64,000 nucleotides of DNA, taken from assembly GCA_963669415.2 (NCBI GenBank), contig CAXXPS010000003.1, positions 558,001 to 622,000 of the forward strand, in the 5' to 3' direction. Under the pieces are notes generated by a model that saw only the letters and a program-made list of their open reading frames with translations, made no database searches and was not told the origin of the DNA. Made by a program: the position numbers and the translations under genes. The stretch is from JAWKWH01 sp963669415 (GTDB lineage: Bacteria; Pseudomonadota; Alphaproteobacteria; Rhizobiales; Rhizobiaceae). Below, one piece after another: positions 1 through 9,299 of this stretch (its first letter is position 1; each line of letters starts with the position of its first letter).

Positions 1-1
1 C

Positions 2-3000
2 AAGCAGTCGAAAAAGCTGGTCGAAAAGGAAAAGCCGGAAGTCTGGGATATTCTTGACGAGGTCATCCGTGAGCATCCGGTTCTCCTGAACCGCGCGCCG
101 ACGCTTCACCGTCTGGGCATCCAGGCTTTTGAGCCCGTCCTGATTGAGGGCAAGGCAATCCAGTTGCATCCGCTGGTTTGCACTGCGTTCAATGCCGACT
201 TTGACGGTGACCAAATGGCGGTGCATGTGCCGCTGTCGCTCGAAGCGCAACTTGAAGCCCGCGTGCTGATGATGTCGACGAACAACATCCTGCATCCGGC
301 CAACGGCGCACCGATCATCGTGCCGTCTCAGGACATGGTGCTCGGTCTCTACTATCTTTCGATTGTCAATGAGAAAGAGCCGGGCGAGGGCATGGTATTT
401 GCCGAGATGGGCGAACTGCACCATGCCTTGGAGAACGGTGTCGTCACTCTGCACAGCAAGATCAAGGGCCGCTTCAAGACAGTGGACAATGACGGCAATC
501 CGGTTTCCGAAATATTTGATACAACGCCGGGCCGCATGATCATCGGAGAACTGCTGCCGCGTAACGGCAATGTGCCGTTCGAGGTCTGCAATCAGGAAAT
601 GACCAAGAAGAACATCTCCCGGATGATCGACACAGTCTATCGCCACTGCGGTCAGAAGGACACGGTCATCTTCTGTGACCGGATCATGCAGCTTGGGTTC
701 GGGCATGCCTGCCGGGCGGGTATCTCGTTCGGTAAGGACGACATGCTCATTCCCGACACCAAGGCGAAGCTTGTCAGCGAAACGGACACGCTGACCAAGG
801 AATATGAGCAGCAGTACAATGACGGCCTGATCACCCAGGGTGAAAAGTACAACAAGGTTGTCGATGCCTGGGCCAAGTGTTCGGAGAAAGTCGCCGACGA
901 AATGATGGGCCGCATCAAGGCGGTCGAGTTTGACGAAGAGTCCGGCCGTCAGAAGCCGATGAACTCGATCTTCATGATGAGCCATTCCGGAGCCCGTGGC
1001 TCGCCGACGCAGATGCGGCAGCTTGCCGGAATGCGAGGCCTGATGGCCAAGCCGTCCGGTGAAATCATCGAAACGCCGATCATTTCCAACTTCAAGGAAG
1101 GTCTGACCGTTCTCGAATACTTCAACTCCACCCACGGTGCCCGCAAGGGTCTTGCCGACACGGCGTTGAAGACCGCCAACTCGGGCTATCTGACCAGGCG
1201 TCTGGTCGATGTCGCGCAGGATTGCATTGTCAATTCAAACGACTGCGGCACCGACAAGGGTCTGACGATGCAGCCGATTGTCGATGCCGGTCAGGTCGTT
1301 GCTTCGCTCGGTCAGCGCGTACTGGGCCGTACCTCACTCGACGATGTGGTGCATCCGCAGTCGGGCGATGTTCTGGTCAAGGCTGGAACGCTGATCGACG
1401 AGCGCGATGTTGAGGCGATCGAGAAGGCAGGCGTTCAGTCGCTGCGGATTCGCTCTGCATTGACCTGTGAGATGAAAACCGGTGTTTGCGGCACCTGCTA
1501 CGGGCGCGATCTGGCGCGTGGTACACCCGTCAATATCGGCGAGGCTGTCGGTGTCATTGCTGCACAGTCCATCGGTGAACCGGGCACCCAGCTGACCATG
1601 CGGACCTTCCACATGGGCGGTACGGCGCAGGTTGTCGACCAGTCGTTCCTGGAAGCATCCTATGAAGGCAAGGTAACCATCCGGAACCGCAATATCGTGC
1701 GCAACTCGGAAGGCCATCTGATTGCCATGGGCCGTAACATGGCCGTTGTGATTGCTGATGGTTCCGGCAAGGAGCGGGCGTCGCACAAGGTCACCTACGG
1801 TTCGCGGCTTCACGTCGATGATGGCGACAAGGTCAAGCGCGGTCAGCGGATTGCCGAATGGGATCCGTATACCCGGCCAATCCTCACCGAAGTAGGTGGC
1901 AAGATTTCCTACGAGGATGTCGTTGATGGTGTGTCCGTTCAGGAAACAGCCGACGAATCGACCGGTATCACCAAACGCGAGATTATCGACTGGCGTTCCA
2001 CGCCGCGCGGCTCGGATTTGAAACCGGCCATCACGGTGGCGGATTCAAAAGGCAAGATTGCCAAACTCGGTAAGGGCGGCGAAGCCCGCTTCATGCTGTC
2101 TGTCGAGGCGATCCTGTCGGTCGAACCTGGTGCAAAAGTCAATCCGGGCGATGTGGTTGCGCGTATTCCGATGGAAAGTGCGAAAACCAAGGACATCACC
2201 GGTGGTCTGCCGCGGGTGGCAGAATTGTTCGAGGCACGCCGTCCGAAGGATCACGCCGTCATCGCCGAGATTGACGGCATCATCCGCTTCGGCCGCGACT
2301 ACAAGAATAAACGCCGGATCATGATCGAGCCGCATGAAGAAGGAGCAGAGCCTGCTGAATATCTGATTCAGAAGGGCAAGCCGTTCCACCTTCAGGATGG
2401 CGACATGATCGAGAAGGGTGACTATATCCTCGACGGTAATCCGGCTCCGCACGACATTCTGGCGATCAAGGGCGTGGAGGCGCTTGCATCCTACCTCGTC
2501 AATGAAATCCAGGAGGTTTACCGGCTGCAGGGTGTTGTCATCAACGACAAGCACATCGAGGTGATTGTCCGGCAGATGCTGCAGAAGGTGGAGATTACCA
2601 AACAGGGCGATTCCATCTACATTCCGGGCGACAATGTCGACGCGATCGAGTTCGATGAAGTCAATGAGCGACTGGTCGAAGAAGGCAAGCAGCCTGCAGA
2701 GGGTCAGCCGGTACTGCTTGGTATCACCAAGGCTTCGCTGCAGACGCCTTCGTTCATCTCCGCGGCTTCCTTCCAGGAGACCACCAAGGTGCTGACCGAG
2801 GCGGCGGTTGCCGGCAAGACCGACACGCTGCAGGGTCTGAAGGAAAACGTCATCGTCGGCCGCCTGATCCCGGCCGGTACAGGTGGCGCGATGACGCAGA
2901 TACGGCGTATCGCGTCTGCTCGCGACGACCTTATCCTCGAAGAGCGCCGCAAGATGGCGGAATCCGAGGAAGCAGTTCCGATGCTGGAGGAAATGACAGG

Positions 3001-3013
3001 CGCTGCGGAATAG
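2..3013 (+). CDS. rpoC: DNA-directed RNA polymerase subunit beta' (5' truncated by window edge)
   Basis: This is the C-terminal ~1003 residues of the RNA polymerase beta' subunit, which carries the active-site magnesium; about 400 N-terminal residues lie before the window. The reading frame is open from base 2. The universal NADFDGDQM catalytic motif is at about 191-217, the second zinc site (Cys-x6-Cys-x2-Cys, in the stretch CEMKTGVCGTC) near 1470-1500, and the trigger loop (GEPGTQLTMRTFHMGG) near 1570-1620. The gene ends at TAG 3011-3013 and is followed by a strong hairpin. Its position just upstream of rpsL is the usual bacterial rpoBC-str order. Confidence 0.98.
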   Translation, partial: KQSKKLVEKEKPEVWDILDEVIREHPVLLNRAPTLHRLGIQAFEPVLIEGKAIQLHPLVCTAFNADFDGDQMAVHVPLSLEAQLEARVLMMSTNNILHPANGAPIIVPSQDMVLGLYYLSIVNEKEPGEGMVFAEMGELHHALENGVVTLHSKIKGRFKTVDNDGNPVSEIFDTTPGRMIIGELLPRNGNVPFEVCNQEMTKKNISRMIDTVYRHCGQKDTVIFCDRIMQLGFGHACRAGISFGKDDMLIPDTKAKLVSETDTLTKEYEQQYNDGLITQGEKYNKVVDAWAKCSEKVADEMMGRIKAVEFDEESGRQKPMNSIFMMSHSGARGSPTQMRQLAGMRGLMAKPSGEIIETPIISNFKEGLTVLEYFNSTHGARKGLADTALKTANSGYLTRRLVDVAQDCIVNSNDCGTDKGLTMQPIVDAGQVVASLGQRVLGRTSLDDVVHPQSGDVLVKAGTLIDERDVEAIEKAGVQSLRIRSALTCEMKTGVCGTCYGRDLARGTPVNIGEAVGVIAAQSIGEPGTQLTMRTFHMGGTAQVVDQSFLEASYEGKVTIRNRNIVRNSEGHLIAMGRNMAVVIADGSGKERASHKVTYGSRLHVDDGDKVKRGQRIAEWDPYTRPILTEVGGKISYEDVVDGVSVQETADESTGITKREIIDWRSTPRGSDLKPAITVADSKGKIAKLGKGGEARFMLSVEAILSVEPGAKVNPGDVVARIPMESAKTKDITGGLPRVAELFEARRPKDHAVIAEIDGIIRFGRDYKNKRRIMIEPHEEGAEPAEYLIQKGKPFHLQDGDMIEKGDYILDGNPAPHDILAIKGVEALASYLVNEIQEVYRLQGVVINDKHIEVIVRQMLQKVEITKQGDSIYIPGDNVDAIEFDEVNERLVEEGKQPAEGQPVLLGITKASLQTPSFISAASFQETTKVLTEAAVAGKTDTLQGLKENVIVGRLIPAGTGGAMTQIRRIASARDDLILEERRKMAESEEAVPMLEEMTGAAE

Positions 3014-3036
3014 TCAGAAGCCTTGAACTGAATTCG

Positions 3037-3072
3037 AACCGCCGGGGCCTAATGCTCCGGCGGTTTCGATTC
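3037..3072. terminator. Probable bidirectional terminator between rpoC and a convergent gene
   Basis: A 9-bp perfect stem (AACCGCCGG 3037-3045 with CCGGCGGTT 3057-3065) and an 11-nt loop lie 24 nt after the rpoC stop. The T-tract is short (TTTCGATT), so termination strength is uncertain. The neighbouring gene is transcribed towards it from the other side, which suits a shared terminator. Confidence 0.6.
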
Positions 3073-3080
3073 TGGCAGAT

Positions 3081-3374
3081 TCAGAATTCGATATCCGGTG
3101 AACCCAACGTAACGATTGCTACTTCGCCTTCAAGTGCACCTTGATAGGCTGAAGCGTGTGGTTCTTCGTCGGGCATGTCGGTAATTTCGCCGATCTGATC
3201 GAGATCCGCCTCAACATAGCCTTCGCTGGCAAGCGCCTCGAGTGACTTGCGGACGGCGGTATCGTCATCAGCGGCGGTCAACAGTACGTGGACCCGCTCG
3301 GCTTGTCCGCCCTTTTGCTGCCAGACCTGGCCGACAATGATGTAAACCGGCTGTTGCACGCCGTTGTCGTTCAT
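3081..3374 (-). CDS. Small conserved protein of unknown function
   Basis: A 97-residue acidic protein that begins MNDNGVQQPVYIIVGQVW. The frame extends further upstream, but the ATG at 3374 is the first that leaves a compact soluble protein and the longer N-terminus has the composition of non-coding sequence. It has no signal peptide or membrane segment. I remember similar short proteins beside rpoC in rhizobia (the stretch DEEPHASAYQGALEGEVAIV looks conserved), but no function is known to me. The gene is convergent with rpoC and divergent from the str operon. Confidence 0.6.
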   Translation of the reverse strand: MNDNGVQQPVYIIVGQVWQQKGGQAERVHVLLTAADDDTAVRKSLEALASEGYVEADLDQIGEITDMPDEEPHASAYQGALEGEVAIVTLGSPDIEF

Positions 3375-3824
3375 GGCGAATCCTGCGTTTGCGAATCTGT
3401 ACTTGTCTGCATTTGTCGCACGTTCAAGCGGGTGAAAACAGCATCCGGTGCGCATTTTCATTTCGCAACTGCGAACAGCGTGAAATTTTGTTGCGCATGA
3501 CGGCCAAAGCCAAGAAAATGCGGCGTTTTCGGCGATCCGGGGTTGACGCGACTCCGGCAAATGAGTATTGCACCGGCGTCTGAGCCGATGTGAGGCTTTT
3601 TCTTTCAGGGCGTCGCGCCCCGGATTTGGTCTCAAACAGGGTTCGTTCTGCGAAGGATGACATAACGGGCATGCATGAAACGGGCGACCGTTTCCTCTGC
3701 TATTTAAGTTCGGGCAGGACCGTAATTTGCGGTTTTCTGCCCCGAATTGTGTTTGCAAGTGCCGTCGCAAGCGGACCGAGTTCGGTCTTGGTACAGTGAT
3801 TTATTATGTAAGGGGAAGGTTTGG
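3375..3824. other. 450-bp intergenic region upstream of the str operon
   Basis: The region separates a minus-strand small gene from rpsL and must hold promoters for both directions. I see one plausible sigma-70-type promoter towards rpsL (given separately) and an AAGGGGAAGG ribosome-binding region just before the rpsL ATG. No convincing small gene or structured RNA was found. Confidence 0.5.
3543..3571 (+). promoter_or_regulatory. Candidate housekeeping promoter of the str operon
   Basis: TTGACG (3543-3548), a 17-nt spacer, then TATTGC (3566-3571). The -35 fits the alphaproteobacterial consensus well; the -10 is weaker. It lies about 250 nt upstream of rpsL, which implies a long leader, so another start site closer to the gene is possible. 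Confidence 0.35.
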
Positions 3825-4196
3825 ATGCCTACCGTCAACCAGCTGATACGCAAACCGCGCACCGTGCCGGTAAAGCGCAACAAGGTTCCGGCCATGCAAC
3901 AGAACCCGCAAAAGCGGGGTGTTTGCACGCGCGTCTATACGACGACGCCGAAAAAGCCGAACTCCGCTTTGCGCAAGGTGGCCAAAATCCGCCTGACCAA
4001 TGGCTTTGAGGTGATTGGCTATATCCCTGGCGAGGGCCATAATCTGCAGGAGCATTCGGTGGTAATGATCCGCGGCGGCCGTGTGAAAGACCTTCCAGGT
4101 GTCCGCTATCATATTATTCGCGGCGTACTCGACACCCAAGGCGTTAAAGACCGCAAGCAGCGCCGATCCAAATATGGCGCCAAGCGTCCGAAGTAA
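3825..4196 (+). CDS. rpsL: 30S ribosomal protein S12
   Basis: S12 sits at the 30S decoding centre. The start MPTVNQLIRKPR at 3825 gives 123 residues, the normal length; an upstream in-frame start at 3747 would add an implausible extension, and AAGGGGAAGG precedes the chosen ATG. Lys43 in TPKKPNS and Lys88 in GGRVKDLPG, the classical streptomycin-resistance positions, are both wild type. First gene of the str operon rpsL-rpsG-fusA-tuf. Confidence 0.98.
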   Translation: MPTVNQLIRKPRTVPVKRNKVPAMQQNPQKRGVCTRVYTTTPKKPNSALRKVAKIRLTNGFEVIGYIPGEGHNLQEHSVVMIRGGRVKDLPGVRYHIIRGVLDTQGVKDRKQRRSKYGAKRPK

Positions 4197-4264
4197 GGAA
4201 CCCCCGCTTCGGCGCTTTTTTCTTTTTGGCGCCGGGCTATCGACAAGGTTGAGAGACGAAAGAA

Positions 4265-4735
4265 ATGTCCCGACGTCACAGTGCAGAAAAGCGTGAAATC
4301 AATCCCGATCCCAAATTTGGCGATCAGGTAGTCACGAAGTTCATGAATGCGATTATGCTCGACGGTAAGAAGTCGGTCGCCGAGCGTATCGTTTATGGTG
4401 CGCTCGATCAGGTCGAGCAAAAGGCCAAAGCCGAGCCGCTCGGGCTGTTTCATCAGGCGCTGGAAAATGTCTCGCCGCATGTTGAAGTGCGCTCCCGGCG
4501 CGTCGGTGGTGCGACCTATCAGGTGCCGGTGGAAGTTCGCACCGAACGCCGCCAGGCGCTTGCCATTCGCTGGCTGATCAGCGCAGCGCGCGGACGCAAT
4601 GAAACAACGATGATCGATCGCCTGTCCGGCGAATTGATGGACGCCGCAAACAACCGTGGCACTGCAGTGAAGAAGCGCGAAGACACCCACCGCATGGCGG
4701 AAGCAAACCGCGCATTCTCGCACTACCGCTGGTAA
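4265..4735 (+). CDS. rpsG: 30S ribosomal protein S7
   Basis: S7 nucleates assembly of the 30S head and contacts E-site tRNA. It has 156 residues, starts MSRRHSAEKREINPDPKFGD and ends in the typical AFSHYRW tail. It is the second gene of the str operon, 68 nt after rpsL. In E. coli S7 represses this operon translationally by binding the S12-S7 intercistronic RNA; that region here is short and shows no obvious equivalent structure. Confidence 0.98.
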   Translation: MSRRHSAEKREINPDPKFGDQVVTKFMNAIMLDGKKSVAERIVYGALDQVEQKAKAEPLGLFHQALENVSPHVEVRSRRVGGATYQVPVEVRTERRQALAIRWLISAARGRNETTMIDRLSGELMDAANNRGTAVKKREDTHRMAEANRAFSHYRW

Positions 4736-4773
4736 CGCAACGTCCGCAGAAAGCGACTTAGAGGCACAGAACC

Positions 4774-6864
4774 ATGGCCCGTGAATACAAAATTGAAGAC
4801 TACCGCAATTTCGGCATCATGGCACACATTGACGCCGGCAAGACGACGACGACCGAGCGTGTCCTCTACTACACCGGCAAGTCGCACAAGATCGGCGAAG
4901 TGCATGACGGCGCTGCGACCATGGACTGGATGGAGCAGGAGCAGGAGCGTGGCATCACTATCACGTCTGCTGCGACCACCACCTTTTGGGAAGGGCGCGA
5001 CGGAAAGAAGCGCCGCTTCAACATTATCGACACGCCCGGCCACGTTGACTTCACCATTGAGGTAGAGCGTTCGCTGCGTGTGCTTGACGGTGCGATCGCG
5101 CTTCTTGACGCCAATGCCGGTGTGGAGCCGCAGACCGAGACCGTGTGGCGGCAAGCAGACAAGTACAATGTTCCGCGGATGATCTTCTGTAACAAGATGG
5201 ACAAGATCGGCGCCGATTTTTACCGCTCGGCAGACATGGTCAAGACCCGTCTTGGTGCCACCGCCGCCATCATGCAGCTGCCGATTGGTGCGGAAAACGA
5301 TTTCGCGGGCGTTATCGACCTGATCGAGATGAAGGCGCTGGTTTGGAAGTCGGAAAATCTCGGCGCCGAGTGGGATGTGCTCGATATTCCCGCCGACATG
5401 CAGGCCAAGGCCGAGGAATACCGTGAAAAGCTGATCGAAACCGCCGTCGAGATCGATGAAGGTGCGATGGAGCGTTACCTGGAAGGCGAAATGCCGTCCA
5501 ATGACGAACTTCGTGCATTGATCCGCCAGGGTACGATCAATGTACAGCTGTTCCCGATGTTCTGTGGTTCTGCATTCAAGAACAAGGGTGTACAGCCGCT
5601 TCTTGATGCAGTGGTTGATTTTCTGCCATCTCCGATCGATGTTCCTGCGATCAAAGGCATTGATCCGAAGACTGAAGCGGAAACCGACCGCAAATCTTCC
5701 GACGATGAACCGCTGTCCTTGCTGGCGTTTAAGGTGATGAACGATCCGTTCGTCGGTTCACTGACCTTTGCCCGTATCTATTCCGGCAAGCTGGAAAAGG
5801 GTTCGTCGGTCATGAACACGGTCAAGGAGAAGCGCGAGCGCATCGGCCGTATGCTGCAGATGCACTCCAACAGCCGCGAAGACATCGATGAGGCCTTTGC
5901 CGGCGATATTGTCGCGTTGGCCGGCCTGAAAGAGACCACGACCGGCGATACGCTCTGTGAGCCTTTGAAACCGGTTATTCTGGAGCGCATGGAATTCCCC
6001 GATCCGGTTATCCAGATCGCGATTGAACCGAAAACAAAGGGCGACCAGGAGAAAATGGGTCTGGCGCTGAACCGTTTGGCAGCCGAAGATCCGTCCTTCC
6101 GCGTCAAGACCGACGAGGAATCCGGTCAGACCATTATTGCCGGTATGGGCGAGTTGCATCTCGATATTCTGGTTGACCGCATGAAACGGGAATTCAAGGT
6201 TGAGGCCAATATCGGAGCGCCGCAGGTTGCCTATCGCGAGACGATCACACGCTTGGCGGAAGTCGATTACACCCACAAGAAACAGTCCGGCGGCTCGGGA
6301 CAGTTTGCCCGTGTGAAGATCGTGTTCGAGCCGAACGAAGAGTCCGAGGAGTTCGAATTCGAATCCAAGGTCGTTGGCGGAAATGTACCGAAGGAATATA
6401 TCCCTGGCGTCCAGAAGGGTATCGAGAGCGTTTTGACTTCCGGTCCGCTGGCCGGCTTCCCGATGCTTCGCGTGAAGGCAACGCTGCTGGATGGCGCCTA
6501 TCACGACGTCGACTCGTCGGTGCTTGCCTTCGAGATTGCAGCGCGCGCTGCATTCAGGGAAGGCGCGCAGAAAGCGGGTGCACAGCTGCTGGAGCCGATC
6601 ATGAAGGTCGAGGTGGTAACGCCTGAAGACTATGTCGGTGATGTCATTGGCGATTTGAATTCGCGCCGGGGTCAGATCCAGGGTACAGAGGCACGCGGTA
6701 TCGCTACGGTGATCAACGCCTTCGTACCGCTCGCCAACATGTTCAAATATGTCGACAATCTGCGATCGATGTCTCAGGGCCGGGCCCAGTACACGATGCA
6801 GTTCGATCACTATGAGCCGGTTCCGAACAACGTGGCTCAGGAAATCCAGGAAAAATACGCCTGA
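4774..6864 (+). CDS. fusA: Translation elongation factor G
   Basis: EF-G is the GTPase that drives tRNA-mRNA translocation and, with RRF, ribosome recycling. At 696 residues it is the usual length. The G-domain motifs are present: P-loop AHIDAGKTTT at residues 17-26, DTPGH, and NKMD. The domain IV-V region ends in QFDHYEPVPNNVAQEIQEKYA. Cytoplasmic. It lies 38 nt after rpsG and 65 nt before tuf. Confidence 0.98.
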   Translation: MAREYKIEDYRNFGIMAHIDAGKTTTTERVLYYTGKSHKIGEVHDGAATMDWMEQEQERGITITSAATTTFWEGRDGKKRRFNIIDTPGHVDFTIEVERSLRVLDGAIALLDANAGVEPQTETVWRQADKYNVPRMIFCNKMDKIGADFYRSADMVKTRLGATAAIMQLPIGAENDFAGVIDLIEMKALVWKSENLGAEWDVLDIPADMQAKAEEYREKLIETAVEIDEGAMERYLEGEMPSNDELRALIRQGTINVQLFPMFCGSAFKNKGVQPLLDAVVDFLPSPIDVPAIKGIDPKTEAETDRKSSDDEPLSLLAFKVMNDPFVGSLTFARIYSGKLEKGSSVMNTVKEKRERIGRMLQMHSNSREDIDEAFAGDIVALAGLKETTTGDTLCEPLKPVILERMEFPDPVIQIAIEPKTKGDQEKMGLALNRLAAEDPSFRVKTDEESGQTIIAGMGELHLDILVDRMKREFKVEANIGAPQVAYRETITRLAEVDYTHKKQSGGSGQFARVKIVFEPNEESEEFEFESKVVGGNVPKEYIPGVQKGIESVLTSGPLAGFPMLRVKATLLDGAYHDVDSSVLAFEIAARAAFREGAQKAGAQLLEPIMKVEVVTPEDYVGDVIGDLNSRRGQIQGTEARGIATVINAFVPLANMFKYVDNLRSMSQGRAQYTMQFDHYEPVPNNVAQEIQEKYA

Positions 6865-6929
6865 CCGGGCAACGCAAACCGAGATGAATTTGCTCTGCGG
6901 AGCACGAATTAGAAAGATGGAGAGGTCAC

Positions 6930-8105
6930 ATGGCTAAGGGAAAATTTGAGCGCAACAAGCCGCATGTGAACATTGGCACGATTGGTCACGTTGACCATGG
7001 CAAGACGTCGCTGACGGCTGCGATCACGAAGTTTTTTGGCGAGTTCAAGGCCTATGACCAGATTGATGCCGCACCTGAAGAGAAGGCGCGCGGTATTACG
7101 ATCTCGACGGCGCATGTTGAGTATGAGACGGACAACCGCCACTACGCGCATGTGGACTGCCCCGGCCATGCCGACTACGTGAAGAACATGATCACGGGTG
7201 CTGCCCAGATGGACGGCGCGATCCTGGTTGTTTCGGCGGCCGACGGCCCGATGCCTCAGACGCGAGAGCACATTCTGCTTGCCCGCCAGGTTGGCGTTCC
7301 GGCGATCGTTGTGTTCTTGAACAAGGTCGACCAGGTGGATGACGAGGAACTGCTTGAGCTGGTTGAGTTGGAAGTTCGCGAGTTGTTGTCGACCTATGAG
7401 TTCCCGGGCGACGACATTCCGATCATCAAGGGTTCGGCGCTGGTTGCGCTTGAAGATGGCGACAAGGCCAAGGGCGAGGATGCGGTTCGCGCACTGATGG
7501 CCGAGGTTGATACCTACATTCCGACCCCTGAGCGTCCGGTTGACCAGCCGTTCTTGATGCCGATTGAGGATGTGTTCTCGATTTCGGGCCGCGGCACAGT
7601 TGTGACCGGCCGTGTTGAGCGCGGCATCATCAATGTTGGTGACGAGATCGAGATTGTCGGCATCCGCGACACGTCGAAGACGACGTGCACGGGCGTTGAG
7701 ATGTTCCGCAAGTTGCTCGACCAGGGCCAGGCGGGCGACAATATCGGTGCGCTTTTGCGCGGTGTTGACCGTGACGGTGTTGAGCGCGGCCAGGTATTGT
7801 GCAAGCCGGGTTCGGTGACGCCACACACCAAGTTCAAGGCGGAAGCCTATATCCTGACGAAGGAAGAGGGTGGGCGTCATACGCCGTTCTTCACCAATTA
7901 CCGCCCGCAGTTCTACTTCCGGACCACGGATGTGACCGGTGTTGTGTCGTTGCCGGAAGGCACCGAGATGGTGATGCCGGGCGATAATGTGACGGTGGAT
8001 GTGGAGCTGATCGTGCCGATCGCCATGGAAGAGAAACTGCGCTTTGCTATCCGCGAAGGCGGAAGAACCGTCGGCGCAGGTATCGTCGCATCCATAACCG
8101 AGTAA
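6930..8105 (+). CDS. tuf: Translation elongation factor Tu
   Basis: EF-Tu delivers aminoacyl-tRNA to the ribosomal A site as a GTP complex. It has 391 residues, with the P-loop GHVDHGKTS at residues 19-27, DCPGHADYVKN, NKVD, and the beta-barrel domains 2 and 3. Many alphaproteobacteria carry two near-identical tuf copies; only one is in this window. The start follows GGAGAGG. It ends the str operon and probably reads on into rpsJ. Confidence 0.98.
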   Translation: MAKGKFERNKPHVNIGTIGHVDHGKTSLTAAITKFFGEFKAYDQIDAAPEEKARGITISTAHVEYETDNRHYAHVDCPGHADYVKNMITGAAQMDGAILVVSAADGPMPQTREHILLARQVGVPAIVVFLNKVDQVDDEELLELVELEVRELLSTYEFPGDDIPIIKGSALVALEDGDKAKGEDAVRALMAEVDTYIPTPERPVDQPFLMPIEDVFSISGRGTVVTGRVERGIINVGDEIEIVGIRDTSKTTCTGVEMFRKLLDQGQAGDNIGALLRGVDRDGVERGQVLCKPGSVTPHTKFKAEAYILTKEEGGRHTPFFTNYRPQFYFRTTDVTGVVSLPEGTEMVMPGDNVTVDVELIVPIAMEEKLRFAIREGGRTVGAGIVASITE

Positions 8106-8122
8106 ACGAGGACAGGCTCTGA

Positions 8123-8146
8123 GGCGGGCCGGAAATACGGCCTGCC
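8123..8146 (+). other. Intercistronic hairpin between tuf and rpsJ
   Basis: GGCGGGCCG (8123-8131) pairs with CGGCCTGCC (8138-8146), 9 bp with one G-U, with a 6-nt loop. No U-tract follows, so it is more likely an RNA-processing or stability element, or a weak attenuator, than a terminator. Confidence 0.45.
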
Positions 8147-8166
8147 CGGAACAAGGAAACAGTCGC

Positions 8167-8475
8167 ATGAACGGACAGAATATCCGCATCCGCCTCAAGG
8201 CGTTTGATCACCGGGTGCTTGATGCGTCGACCAAGGAAATCGTGTCGACAGCCAAGCGCACCGGAGCAAATGTCCGCGGACCAATTCCGCTGCCGACGCG
8301 GATTGAGAAGTTCACGGTAAACCGCTCGCCGCATATCGACAAGAAAAGCCGCGAGCAGTTTGAAATGCGCACCCACAAGCGGCTTCTCGATATTGTTGAT
8401 CCGACACCGCAAACGGTCGACGCGCTGATGAAGCTCGATCTGGCTGCCGGTGTGGATGTCGAGATCAAGCTCTAG
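8167..8475 (+). CDS. rpsJ: 30S ribosomal protein S10
   Basis: S10 is part of the 30S head; free S10 is also the NusE partner of NusB in transcription antitermination. 102 residues, MNGQNIRIRLKAFDHRVLD, the standard length. First gene of the S10 cluster, 61 nt after tuf, with an AAGGAAACAG ribosome-binding region. Confidence 0.98.
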   Translation: MNGQNIRIRLKAFDHRVLDASTKEIVSTAKRTGANVRGPIPLPTRIEKFTVNRSPHIDKKSREQFEMRTHKRLLDIVDPTPQTVDALMKLDLAAGVDVEIKL

Positions 8476-8534
8476 ATTAGGGACTAAACGTTCCTCTGCC
8501 GAAATCCGGTACGAACGTGAAAGAGGATGAACCG

Positions 8535-9299
8535 ATGCGTTCAGGTGTAATTGCTCAAAAAGTCGGGATGACCCGGGTCTACAATGACGCCGGCGAACAT
8601 GTGCCCGTGACCGTTCTCCGGATGGAGAATTGCCAGGTCGTGGCGCAGCGCACCGCAGAGAAAAACGGCTATACGGCGGTCCAGCTTGGTGCAGGACTGG
8701 CGAAGGTGAAGAATACGTCGAAACCGATGCGTGGCCATTTTGCAGGTGCTTCGGTCGAGCCGAAGTCAAAAATGGCCGAGTTCCGCGTATCGCCGGACAA
8801 CATGCTTGCTGTTGGTGACGAGATCACCGCGGAACATTTCGTACCGGGCCAAAAGGTTGACGTGACCGGCACCACCCAGGGCAAGGGGTTCCAGGGTGTG
8901 ATGAAGCGCCACAATTTTGGTGGTGGCCGTGCAACGCACGGCAATTCGATTTCGCACCGTTCGCACGGTTCGACAGGCCAATGTCAGGACCCGGGCAAGG
9001 TGTTCAAAGGCAAGAAGATGGCCGGTCACATGGGTCACACCCGGGTGACAACGCAGAATGTCGAGATCGTGTCCACAGACGCAGATCGGGGTTTGATCCT
9101 GATCCGCGGTGCGGTGCCCGGTTCGAAAGGTGCCTGGATCTTGGTCAAGGACGCCATCAAGGCGGGATTGCCGGAAGAAGCGCCAAAGCCGGGTGCGGTT
9201 CGTGCTGCAGCCAAGCCTGCGAAGGAAGATGCGGCCGAGGCTCCTGCTGAAACTCCGGCCGAGGAAACGGCTGCTCCAGCTGAAGAGGGAGCCGAATAA
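8535..9299 (+). CDS. rplC: 50S ribosomal protein L3
   Basis: L3 initiates 50S assembly and reaches to the peptidyl-transferase centre. Start chosen at MRSGVIAQKVGMTR (8535); the ATG-less extension to 8517 adds six residues with no support. It has 254 residues, longer than the ~209 of E. coli because of a C-terminal tail rich in Ala, Glu and Pro that is typical of alphaproteobacterial L3. The GNSISHRSHGSTGQCQDPG loop holds the glutamine methylated in other species. It overlaps rplD by one base. Confidence 0.97.
   Translation: MRSGVIAQKVGMTRVYNDAGEHVPVTVLRMENCQVVAQRTAEKNGYTAVQLGAGLAKVKNTSKPMRGHFAGASVEPKSKMAEFRVSPDNMLAVGDEITAEHFVPGQKVDVTGTTQGKGFQGVMKRHNFGGGRATHGNSISHRSHGSTGQCQDPGKVFKGKKMAGHMGHTRVTTQNVEIVSTDADRGLILIRGAVPGSKGAWILVKDAIKAGLPEEAPKPGAVRAAAKPAKEDAAEAPAETPAEETAAPAEEGAE

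Noticed and set aside
1334..1813. Long minus-strand open frames inside rpoC, fusA, tuf and the ribosomal genes
   Set aside because: They lie fully inside well-identified genes, have biased composition and match no family; they are shadows of codon usage on the other strand.
4206..4228. CGC-TTCG-GCG followed by a T-rich stretch after rpsL as terminator
   Set aside because: The stem has only about three base pairs, and rpsG of the same operon follows directly.
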